From Caballeronia glathei (GTDB lineage: Bacteria; Pseudomonadota; Gammaproteobacteria; Burkholderiales; Burkholderiaceae), in NCBI RefSeq assembly GCF_000698595.1, contig NZ_JFHC01000068.1, positions 1 through 43,677 on the forward strand: a DNA stretch of 43,677 bases, written 5' to 3'. Of this stretch, positions 23,590-31,010 are shown piece after piece. Within the stretch, counting starts at the first letter, position 1. The number at the start of each line of letters is the position of its first letter. Under the pieces are notes generated by a model that did not search any database, was not told the origin of the DNA, and saw nothing but the letters and a program-made list of their open reading frames with translations. The translations under genes and the position numbers were made by a program.

Positions 23590-24864
23590 ATGGAGACGCA
23601 GGCAAAGAATCGCACCGATTTGCAGAAGTCCACGCTGGCAATCGTTCTCGCTGGCGGGCGCGGCACCCGGCTCGGGCCGCTCACCGACAAGCGGGTCAAG
23701 CCCGCGGTCCATTTCGGCGGCAAATACCGGATCATCGACTTCGCATTGTCGAACTGCCTGAATTCCGGCATCCGGCGCATCGCCGTGGTGACGCAGTACA
23801 AGGCGCACTCGCTCTTGCGCCACCTGCAGCGCGGCTGGGGCTTCCTGCGCGGCGAATTCAACGAGTTCATCGACATCTGGCCGGCGCAGCAGCGCGTCGA
23901 TTCGAGCTGGTATCGCGGCACTGCCGACGCCGTGTTCCAGAACCTCGACATCATCCGTTCGATCGCGCCGGAATTCATCGTCGTGCTGGCGGGCGACCAC
24001 ATCTACAAGATGGACTACACGCGCATGGTGCTCGATCACGTCGAGAGCGGCGCGGACTGCACGGTCGGCTGCATCGAGGTGCCGCGCATGGAGGCGGTGG
24101 CGTTCGGCGTGATGCACGTCGACGAAGAGCGCCGCGTCACCGCTTTCCTCGAAAAGCCCGCCGATCCGCCCGCGATGCCCGGCAAGCCGGACATCGCGCT
24201 CGCGAGCATGGGCATCTACGTGTTCAGCGCGAAGTACCTGTTCCAGCTGCTCGAGGAGAACATCGCGGCGTCGAACACGGATCACGACTTCGGCAAGGAC
24301 ATCATTCCGCGCGTGGTGACGAGCGGGCGGGCGATCGCGCATCCGTTCGGCATGTCGTGCGTGACGTCCGACAGCGATCCCAACGCGCCCGCGTACTGGC
24401 GCGACGTCGGCACGGTCGACGCCTACTGGGCGGCCAACCTCGACCTCGCGTCGACCATTCCGGAACTCGACCTCTACGACCGCAAGTGGCCGATCTGGAC
24501 CAACCAGGAGCAGTTGCCGCCGGGCAAGTTCGTGCGCGACCTGAACGGCCAGCAGGGCGCCATCACCAATCTGCTGGTGTGCGGCGGCTGCGTGATATCG
24601 GGCTCGCAGGTGTCGAAGTCGGTGTTCTCGTCCGCGGTACGGGTGCATTCGTTCTGTAACATCAACGATGCAGTATTGTTGCCGCAGGTGACGATCGGGC
24701 CGTCGTGCCGGTTGCAGCGCGTGGTGATCGACCGCGGCTGCACGGTGCCGGAAGGGCTCGTGATCGGCGAGGACCCCGAGTACGACGCCGAGCGCTTCTT
24801 CCGCACCGAGAACGGCATCACGCTCGTCACGCAGGACGCGTTGCGGCGGCTGTCCGAGCGCTAG
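23590..24864 (+). CDS. glgC: Glucose-1-phosphate adenylyltransferase
   Basis: A 424-residue ADP-glucose pyrophosphorylase, making ADP-glucose from ATP and glucose 1-phosphate, the committed step of bacterial glycogen synthesis. The nucleotidyl-transferase signature GGRGTRLGPLT is at 22-32, followed by KPAVHFGGKYRIID (37-50). AGDHIYKMDY and WRDVGTVDAYW are present, and a C-terminal left-handed beta-helix follows. The canonical P in KPAVPF is His here (KPAVHF). The ATG at 23590 sits behind a strong AGGAGG; upstream in-frame codons lack it. glgA follows after 41 bp. Confidence 0.96.
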   Translation: METQAKNRTDLQKSTLAIVLAGGRGTRLGPLTDKRVKPAVHFGGKYRIIDFALSNCLNSGIRRIAVVTQYKAHSLLRHLQRGWGFLRGEFNEFIDIWPAQQRVDSSWYRGTADAVFQNLDIIRSIAPEFIVVLAGDHIYKMDYTRMVLDHVESGADCTVGCIEVPRMEAVAFGVMHVDEERRVTAFLEKPADPPAMPGKPDIALASMGIYVFSAKYLFQLLEENIAASNTDHDFGKDIIPRVVTSGRAIAHPFGMSCVTSDSDPNAPAYWRDVGTVDAYWAANLDLASTIPELDLYDRKWPIWTNQEQLPPGKFVRDLNGQQGAITNLLVCGGCVISGSQVSKSVFSSAVRVHSFCNINDAVLLPQVTIGPSCRLQRVVIDRGCTVPEGLVIGEDPEYDAERFFRTENGITLVTQDALRRLSER

Positions 24865-24905
24865 CCTTCGCGCCATACCGACAAAAATAATCGACGGGAG
24901 CGCCG

Positions 24906-26372
24906 ATGACCGTTTGCGTGCTGCATGTCGCAGCTGAGATGTATCCGTTGCTGAAAACCGGCGGACTCGCCGACGTCGTGGGCGCGTTGCCGCCCGCGCA
25001 ATCGCAGCTCGGCACGGATGCGCGGGTGCTCCTGCCGGGATTTCCCGCCGTGCTGGGCGGCCTCGCGGATCTGGAACCCGTGGCCGACCTGGGCGCCGTG
25101 TTCGGCGCGGGCGCCGTGCGGCTCGAGCGCGGCGTGCTCGCGCCGCACGGCGTCGTGGTGTACGTCGTGCGCGCCGATGCGTTCTACGACCGGCCGGGCA
25201 ATCCGTATCTGGACGCGTCGCACCATCCCTACGCCGACAACGACCGCCGTTTCGCGCTCCTCGGCTGGGCGGCGGCGCGCATCGCGACGGGCGCCGATCC
25301 CGGCTGGACGCCGCACATCGTGCACGCGCACGACTGGCACGCCGGTCTCGCGCCCGCGTACCTGCGCGCGTTCGAGCGGCAGAGCGGCAGGCCGCGCGTG
25401 CCGTCGGTGATGACAGTGCACAACCTTGCGTATCAGGGCACGTTCGCGGCGGAGCACTTCGGCGTGCTGCAACTGCCGCACGACTTCTATTCGATCGATG
25501 GCGTCGAGTTCTACGGACACGTGTCGTTCCTGAAGGCGGGGCTGTTCTACGCCGAGCGCATCACCACGGTGAGTCCCACCTACGCGCGGGAAATCCAGAC
25601 GCAGGCGCAGGGCGCGGGCCTCCACGGGCTCCTGCAGACGCGTTCGCACGACATCAGCGGCATTCTGAACGGCGTCGACTATGCGATCTGGAATCCGTCG
25701 GCGGATACGACGATCGACACGCGCTACACGGCGGCGAAGCCCGCCGGCAAGGCGAAATGCAAGGCTGCGCTGCAGGAGCGCATGGGCCTTGCGAAGAGCG
25801 ACGACGCGCTGCTGTTCGGCGTCGTGAGCCGGCTGACGGAGCAGAAGGGGCTGGATCTGCTGCTGTCGTCGATTCCGGACATCGTGCAGCGCGGCGGGCA
25901 ACTGGCCGTGCTCGGCACCGGCGACCCGGCGCTCGAAACCGGCATGAAGAACGCGGCGGCCGCGCACCCGGGTGCGGTCGCGGTGGAGCTGGGGTTCGAC
26001 GAAACGCTGTCGCACGCGATCATCGCGGGCAGCGACATCGTGATGGTGCCGTCGCGCTTCGAGCCGTGCGGGCTCACGCAGCTCTATGCGCTCGCGTACG
26101 GGTCGCTGCCGCTCGTGCATCGCGTGGGCGGCCTCGCGGACACGGTCGTGGATGCGTCGCTCGAAAATCTCGCGGATCAGCTGGCGACCGGTTGCGTTTT
26201 CGAGACGTTCGATCGCGACGGCATCGTCGCGGCGATCCGTCGGGCGTTCGCGCTGAGATCGCGCCGCACGGACTGGAAGGCGGTCGTGCGGCGGGCGATG
26301 ACGCAGAACTTCGGCTGGGAAGCGGCGGCGTTGCGGTATGGGGAGGTCTACGGGGACATCGTGCGGAGGTAG
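24906..26372 (+). CDS. glgA: Glycogen synthase (ADP-glucose type)
   Basis: A 488-residue GT5 glycosyltransferase extending alpha-1,4-glucan from ADP-glucose. The donor-binding KTGGLADVVGALP is at 17-29, HAHDWHAG lies near 138-145, the C-terminal Rossmann start is GVVSRLTEQKGLDLL, and the acceptor/nucleotide loop is SRFEPCGLTQLYALAYG. GGGAG precedes the ATG. It forms a unit with glgC, but no branching enzyme, debranching enzyme or phosphorylase is in the window. After its stop, composition shifts to the lower-GC two-gene insert. Confidence 0.96.
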   Translation: MTVCVLHVAAEMYPLLKTGGLADVVGALPPAQSQLGTDARVLLPGFPAVLGGLADLEPVADLGAVFGAGAVRLERGVLAPHGVVVYVVRADAFYDRPGNPYLDASHHPYADNDRRFALLGWAAARIATGADPGWTPHIVHAHDWHAGLAPAYLRAFERQSGRPRVPSVMTVHNLAYQGTFAAEHFGVLQLPHDFYSIDGVEFYGHVSFLKAGLFYAERITTVSPTYAREIQTQAQGAGLHGLLQTRSHDISGILNGVDYAIWNPSADTTIDTRYTAAKPAGKAKCKAALQERMGLAKSDDALLFGVVSRLTEQKGLDLLLSSIPDIVQRGGQLAVLGTGDPALETGMKNAAAAHPGAVAVELGFDETLSHAIIAGSDIVMVPSRFEPCGLTQLYALAYGSLPLVHRVGGLADTVVDASLENLADQLATGCVFETFDRDGIVAAIRRAFALRSRRTDWKAVVRRAMTQNFGWEAAALRYGEVYGDIVRR

Positions 26373-26553
26373 GGAGGGCGGCCGGGCCGACTACGCACGG
26401 TTGCGGTTTCGGAATTGACTCGTTTCGGCCCTGGGGGGAATAAGTATGATCATTTCCCTTCGGGCGGGATTCGAGTCGCGGCGCCCAAAAACGCCATCCC
26501 GGCGTGAGGTCACCGTATGCGTTCGTTAGCGGCTCGTGTTTCTGAAAGGGAAT

Positions 26554-27375
26554 ATGACCGCTTTATTGACCCACTATGGCGGACGCCGCTACACGATGGA
26601 CCTCGCGAGCTGCTATCGCATCGGCTCGCTCTTCAATCCCGATCCCGAAAGGAAAGCGGCCGCTGACGCGGGCCGCAAGATGCTCGACGCGGTTTATCCG
26701 GACGTGTGGGAGCGAAATGCCGAACTGGTTGATCGCGTCGAGCACTTTTTGATCGCCTCGTTCCCGCACTTTCGCAAAGGCAACGCGCACCATACGCTCG
26801 ATGCGCTGCGTCGAGCAGTCTGGAAAGGTGAGGTGTTCATTGTCGAGCGCGAACCCGAGTTTTGCGGCGGCTACGTCGCGCCGCACGTGCGAAAGCAGTC
26901 AGGCTTCCGGGGCGTGGACAACGATGACGAAGTACCATTTGAAAAAGAGCCCTGGCCCGAAGTGCCCGACACGTCAGCGGCCGATTGGGACATTTGGCAC
27001 GACGCAAACAATCAGGCCATGATGCACGCGGCGGTTCGCGGCGCGCCTGCGTTGTTTCTTCCCATGTTCGCCAAAGCGGGATGGATCAGCCGCTACGGTG
27101 TGCCTGACTTGTCGGAAGGCTTTGCGCGGGCAGAATCAACGCCGCTTGGCGATGCGGAAGGCTTCGAGTTGGGCGAGAGCACGCTATCAGACGACGTCAT
27201 GGATATGGCGGCGCGCGGCGTCAGCGAAGCGGAAGAGGCGGAATGCGACGCGCAATATGCTTTCGACATGGCTGAATGCCAAGCTGCGAAGGCCTTGTTC
27301 GGCGGCGACATGCGGACCTACTTGTTCTGCAAGCAACGAGCCTTTGAACACTACCAACGTTGTCGAGGATATTGA
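26554..27375 (+). CDS. Unknown protein with twin Cx10C tail, effector-like
   Basis: A 273-residue soluble protein of unknown function. AAAGGGAA precedes the ATG at 26554; a GTG at 26536 is an alternative start. The last 45 residues hold Cys231, Cys242, Cys259 and Cys270, a symmetric C-x10-C-x16-C-x10-C pattern in two predicted helices (CDAQYAFDMAEC and CKQRAFEHYQRC). This would suit a disulfide-locked helical hairpin in an oxidising compartment. I associate such tails with polymorphic or type VI-type toxins, but this is memory, not a search. No signal peptide is visible. A hand count gives 37/60 GC at 26941-27000 against 46/60 in glgA (25921-25980). A small gene follows after 2 bp. Confidence 0.75.
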   Translation: MTALLTHYGGRRYTMDLASCYRIGSLFNPDPERKAAADAGRKMLDAVYPDVWERNAELVDRVEHFLIASFPHFRKGNAHHTLDALRRAVWKGEVFIVEREPEFCGGYVAPHVRKQSGFRGVDNDDEVPFEKEPWPEVPDTSAADWDIWHDANNQAMMHAAVRGAPALFLPMFAKAGWISRYGVPDLSEGFARAESTPLGDAEGFELGESTLSDDVMDMAARGVSEAEEAECDAQYAFDMAECQAAKALFGGDMRTYLFCKQRAFEHYQRCRGY

Positions 27376-27377
27376 GC

Positions 27378-27647
27378 ATGGCAGCTTATGAGCCAGTATG
27401 TATCACCTACTATGACGCCGACACGCAGACGATGCGCAACTGCACGGTATTGCGGTCGCATGTTCAGGCGGCAATCGATCGTGCTTCGGGGATCAGCGTG
27501 CCTCCTGACGCCGAGGCGTTCTCGGAGGCGCCAATCAAAGATGAGGACGCGCGGAAATTGGGCGGGATGATCTATATGATCCTTGCGGCAAGCTATCCGG
27601 AGCTGCGCGCACGCCTACAGATCACGACCGACAGCCCCATGGACTGA
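27378..27647 (+). CDS. Small acidic protein paired with the Cys-tail protein
   Basis: An 89-residue protein, net acidic, with no membrane segment or signal. It starts 2 bp after the stop of the preceding gene, behind GAGG at 27365-27368, so the two are translated as a unit. The N-terminus (YEPVCITYYDADTQTMRNC) looks like two beta strands with two cysteines; the rest is helical (RSHVQAAIDRASG, DEDARKLGGMIYMILAASY). Family not recognised. Size, acidity and tight coupling downstream of a possible effector fit an immunity or chaperone partner. Hand-counted GC in 27361-27420 is 29/60, well below the surroundings. Confidence 0.7.
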   Translation: MAAYEPVCITYYDADTQTMRNCTVLRSHVQAAIDRASGISVPPDAEAFSEAPIKDEDARKLGGMIYMILAASYPELRARLQITTDSPMD

Positions 27648-27677
27648 CTGCTCGCCAATCCAGCGCCCGACCAGGCG

Positions 27678-28304
27678 TCAATCAAGCGAAAGCCGCACCG
27701 CAAAGGCCGCGAGCGCCCCCGAAAACGCCCACCGCTGCACGACCTGCGCCCGCGGATGAACGCGCAGCCATCCCGAAATCCTGACCGCCCCCACGGCGAG
27801 CGTCACATCGAACGCCACCCCGAACGCCACGAGCACCACGCCGAGTTCGACCATCTGCGACCAGGCCGCGCCCGCTTCCGGATGCACGAACTGCGGCAGC
27901 AGCACGGAACAGACAAGCAGTGCCTTCGGATTCAGGATGCTGCTCAGCACGCCCTTGAGAGCGGCGGTGCGCAGCGTGAAGTCGGAGGCGTTGTGCGTGC
28001 CGTCGCCGAGACCGAACGAAGGCGAACGGAAAATCTGCACCGCCACGTAGCCGAGATAAAGCGCGCCCGCGATCCGTATGCCTTCATAGAGCCACGGCGC
28101 GCTGCGCAGCAGGGCGGCGACGCCGAGCGCCGAGAGCGTGACATGCGTTGCGCGCGCGAATGCGAGACCGCCGGCCGTCGCGAACCCGTGTTTCAGGCCG
28201 CGCGTCGCGCTCGTCTGCAGCACGAGCGCCATGTCCGGCCCGGGAAGCGCATACACGACGGCGAGCGTGCCGACGAACATTGCGAGCAGATGAAGCGAAA
28301 CCAT
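27678..28304 (-). CDS. LysE/RhtB-family amino-acid exporter
   Basis: A 208-residue inner-membrane protein with five or six hydrophobic segments. The family signature near the N-terminus is present (YALPGPDMALVLQTSATRG), as are GVLSSILNPKALL in the centre and a hydrophobic C-terminus. Such proteins export amino acids or related compounds. GGAGG precedes the ATG at 28304. It is divergent from an Lrp/AsnC regulator starting at 28432, a common arrangement in which the regulator senses the exported amino acid. Confidence 0.92.
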   Translation of the reverse strand: MVSLHLLAMFVGTLAVVYALPGPDMALVLQTSATRGLKHGFATAGGLAFARATHVTLSALGVAALLRSAPWLYEGIRIAGALYLGYVAVQIFRSPSFGLGDGTHNASDFTLRTAALKGVLSSILNPKALLVCSVLLPQFVHPEAGAAWSQMVELGVVLVAFGVAFDVTLAVGAVRISGWLRVHPRAQVVQRWAFSGALAAFAVRLSLD

Positions 28305-28431
28305 GATGACCTCCGTTCAGAAGACTCCATGTTGCCGCCGATCGACGAGCGTTTTCTGGCATATTGAGCTATCCGGAACGCCATTCATGGCGGAAAGCGC
28401 TAAAAATCAAAGAAAGCAGGAGGAAACCATC

Positions 28432-28896
28432 GTGAGCGACCTCGACAAGATCGACCGCGCGATTCTGGCCGCCATCCAGCTGGACGGCCGCATCCCGGTG
28501 GCGAAGCTCGCCGAGCGCGTCGGCCTGAGCGAGACGCCGTGCGCCCGGCGCCTGAAGCGGCTGGAAAGCGACGGCTACATCGAGGGCTATCGCGCGGTGC
28601 TGTCGAGAAAGGCGCTCGACCTCGGCGTGATCGCGTTCGCGCAGGTGCGTTTCAGCATCCACGACCGGACGCTGTCCGACCGTTTCGAGCGCGAAATCCA
28701 GGGCATCGCGCGCATTGTGTCGTGCCACAACATCTCGGGCAGCGCGGACTATCTGCTGCAGGTCGCGGCGCGCGATCTCGACGAGTACGGCATCTTCATG
28801 CGCGACGTGCTGCGCGCGCTGCCCGGCGTGACGGCCGTCGAATCGATGCTGTCGCTGCGCGAGGTCAAGCGCGACACCGGCCTGCCGCTGCTCTAG
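28432..28896 (+). CDS. Lrp/AsnC-family regulator
   Basis: A 154-residue transcription factor: an N-terminal winged helix (DLDKIDRAILAAIQLDGRIP, recognition helix SETPCARRLKRLE) and a C-terminal RAM ligand-binding domain (about 65-150). The GTG at 28432 follows a strong AGGAGG and gives the standard family length. An ATG at 28387 would add 15 residues without a comparable site. Divergent from the LysE exporter, so amino-acid-responsive control of that exporter is inferred. Its last 4 bp overlap the end of the convergent oxidoreductase gene. Confidence 0.92.
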   Translation: MSDLDKIDRAILAAIQLDGRIPVAKLAERVGLSETPCARRLKRLESDGYIEGYRAVLSRKALDLGVIAFAQVRFSIHDRTLSDRFEREIQGIARIVSCHNISGSADYLLQVAARDLDEYGIFMRDVLRALPGVTAVESMLSLREVKRDTGLPLL

Positions 28897-29870
28897 CCGA
28901 TATCGACGACGATCTTGCCCCGCGCCGGGCCCGACGTCAGCGCTTCGTGCGCGGCCCCGGCCGTGGCGAGGTCGAACCGGCGCGGATCGATGAGCGGCGT
29001 GATGAGGCCGCGCTCGGCGAGCTTCGTTGCCTCGCGCAATATCTCGCCGTGGTGCGCGCGATACCGGCCCGTCAGCAGCGCGGCGAGCGTGAAGACGCCC
29101 GAGTAGGTGGCCTCGCGAAACGACAGCGGCGCGAGTGCGTGCGTGCCCCAGCCGAGCGCGCTCACCACGTGGCCGAACTGCTTCACCGCCGCGAACGACG
29201 CGTCGAGCGCCGCTCCGCCCACCGTATCCACGACGAGATCGAAGCCTTCGCCGCGCGTGTGCTTCGCCACGTACTGCTCGACCGGCGTGGCACGGTCGAT
29301 CGGCGTCGCGCCGAAGCGCTCGATCGTCGCGGCGTCGCGTGCGCTGGCGGTCGCGAACACCTCGCCGCCCAGTGCCCGCGCGAGTTGCACGGACACGTGC
29401 CCGACGCCGCCCGCGCCGCCCTGCACGAGCACCGTCTGGCCGGGCTGGAGCCGCGCCCGGTCGACGATCCCCATGTACGACGTGATGAACGCGAGCGGCA
29501 GCGCGGCGGCCTCGCGCATCGACAGGTTCGCGGGCTTCACGGCGAGCAGGTCGGCGTCGACCGAGGCGAACTGCGCGAGCGAGCCCTGCAGACCGCCGAC
29601 GCCGCCCGTCATGCCGTACACCTCGTCGCCGGGGCGAAACGCGGTGACATCCGCGCCGACCGCTTCGACGACCCCGGCCAGGTCGATGCCGAGCACCGCC
29701 GGCAGCGGGTGCTTCGCGTGCGCAGCGGCGCCGGCGCGGATTTTCGTGTCGAGCGGATTGACGGCGCTTGCCTTGATGCGCACGAGCACTTCGCCGCGCG
29801 GCGGTGACGGGCGGGACAGCTCGACGAGTTCGAGCGGGCCGTTGTAGCGATTGAGCACCAGTGCCTTCAT
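28893..29870 (-). CDS. Zinc-less MDR alcohol dehydrogenase/quinone oxidoreductase
   Basis: A 325-residue medium-chain dehydrogenase/reductase. The GroES-like domain (1-120) contains AVNPLDTKIRAG and PAVLGIDLAGVVEAVG without the zinc-binding Cys/His set of alcohol dehydrogenases. The NADPH domain carries GGAGGVGHVSVQLA. It is therefore a quinone- or enone-reductase type. The ATG at 29870 follows CGAGG. It is divergent from a LysR gene across 107 bp that contain a short dyad, suggesting local control. The true substrate is unknown. Confidence 0.88.
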   Translation of the reverse strand: MKALVLNRYNGPLELVELSRPSPPRGEVLVRIKASAVNPLDTKIRAGAAAHAKHPLPAVLGIDLAGVVEAVGADVTAFRPGDEVYGMTGGVGGLQGSLAQFASVDADLLAVKPANLSMREAAALPLAFITSYMGIVDRARLQPGQTVLVQGGAGGVGHVSVQLARALGGEVFATASARDAATIERFGATPIDRATPVEQYVAKHTRGEGFDLVVDTVGGAALDASFAAVKQFGHVVSALGWGTHALAPLSFREATYSGVFTLAALLTGRYRAHHGEILREATKLAERGLITPLIDPRRFDLATAGAAHEALTSGPARGKIVVDIG

Positions 29871-29944
29871 GATCGTTGCCTCGAAAGGAGATGACATGAG
29901 TGCATCTTCGACCATGCCGAATCGCATGTAAATCCACGATAATG

Positions 29945-29961
29945 AACGTCGATCAAACGTT
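29945..29961. promoter_or_regulatory. Dyad between oxidoreductase and LysR genes
   Basis: AACGT and ACGTT arms separated by seven bases, in the divergent gap and 16 bp before the preferred LysR start. A LysR-type binding site is plausible. Confidence 0.3.
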
Positions 29962-29977
29962 TTTGCATGGGACGGTG

Positions 29978-30832
29978 ATGGACTGGAGCGACATCCGCAT
30001 TTTTCTCGCGATCGCCCGCACGGGCACGCTCGGGGCGGCGGCCCGGCAGACGGGCCAGACCCAGCCGACGATGGGCCGCCGCCTGCGCGCGCTCGAGCAG
30101 GCGGTCGGCCAGACGCTCTTTCAGCGCACGAGCGACGGCTTCGTGCTCACCGACGAAGGCACCGCCGTGCTCGCCTGCGCTGAGCGCATGGAGGACGAAG
30201 CGCTCGCCTTCGAGCGCGAACTGGCGGGGAAGGAACGGCATCTGACGGGGATGCTGCGGGTGTCGTCGTCGGACTGGTTCGGCATTCACGTGCTCACGCC
30301 TGCTTTCGCGGATTTCCTGCGCGCGAACGCGAAGGTCTCCATCGAACTGCTCACCGACGCCCGGCGCTACAACCTCGCGCGCCGCGAGGCCGATCTGGTG
30401 TTTCGCATCACGCCGTTCGACGAAGCCGATGTGATCCAGCGCCGGCTGATGCACATCGACTATGCGCTCTACGGCCTCCCGGGCGCGGCGCCGCCCCGCC
30501 CGGGCGACGGCGCCGGCACCGCGCTTGTCACGATGGACAGCGCGTTCGGCACCTTGCCCGACGTCGCGTGGCTGAGGCGCCTCTTGCCGAACGCGCACGT
30601 GGCGTTCGGCAGCAACAACCGCGGCGCGCAGGCGCGCATGTGCGCGGCGGGCGGCGGCCTCGCGGTGCTGCCGTGCCCGCTCGGCGACAGTACGCCGGGC
30701 ATCGCGCGCATCGACCTGGGCGAAGCGCCGCCGGGCCGGGACGTCTGGCTCGGCTATCACCGCGACCTGCGCCGTCTCGCGCGGCTGCGGGCGCTGCTCG
30801 ATTTCGTCATCGACCGGCTGGCGAACGTCTGA
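29978..30832 (+). CDS. LysR-family regulator
   Basis: A 284-residue LysR regulator: winged helix at about 2-60 (DIRIFLAIARTGTLGAAARQ; MGRRLRALEQAVGQTLFQR) and a periplasmic-binding-protein-like effector domain. The ATG at 29978 gives the usual LysR beginning MDWSDIRIFL; an upstream ATG at 29942 would overlap the dyad and add an untypical tail. It is divergent from the MDR oxidoreductase, its probable target. Its stop lies only 12 bp before the first HutC-like operator. Confidence 0.88.
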   Translation: MDWSDIRIFLAIARTGTLGAAARQTGQTQPTMGRRLRALEQAVGQTLFQRTSDGFVLTDEGTAVLACAERMEDEALAFERELAGKERHLTGMLRVSSSDWFGIHVLTPAFADFLRANAKVSIELLTDARRYNLARREADLVFRITPFDEADVIQRRLMHIDYALYGLPGAAPPRPGDGAGTALVTMDSAFGTLPDVAWLRRLLPNAHVAFGSNNRGAQARMCAAGGGLAVLPCPLGDSTPGIARIDLGEAPPGRDVWLGYHRDLRRLARLRALLDFVIDRLANV

Positions 30833-30843
30833 TTGCTCGCCTT

Positions 30844-30857
30844 ATTGTCTATACAAG
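30844..30857. promoter_or_regulatory. HutC-like operator, distal
   Basis: ATTGTCTATACAAG, an almost perfect dyad that differs from the proximal site CTTGTATATACAAG at two positions. It lies 87 bp (centre to centre) upstream of it and 12 bp after the LysR stop. Fits the TGTATATACA-type site of the GntR-family histidine repressor HutC. Confidence 0.6.
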
Positions 30858-30930
30858 AAGCCGCCTGACGCCGCGCGGCGCTTCTGTCATAGGGCGCACG
30901 CACGATCGGGAATTCCCTAATACACGCAAA

Positions 30931-30944
30931 CTTGTATATACAAG
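30931..30944. promoter_or_regulatory. HutC-like operator, proximal
   Basis: Perfect 14-bp palindrome CTTGTATATACAAG, 66 bp upstream of the hutU start. Matches the known HutC recognition core. With the distal copy it suggests repression by a DNA loop or by two dimers. Confidence 0.75.
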
Positions 30945-31010
30945 AACATGCGCCTATCGACGTACGGCTGCTCGCGGCCGGCCAATCAACCTCAAGCGCA
31001 GGAGTTCTCC

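Noticed and set aside
26462..26486. tRNA 3' end or attachment-site remnant before the low-GC pair
   Set aside because: TTCGAGT resembles a T-loop, but the flanking five bases pair at only three positions and no anticodon or D arm is found.
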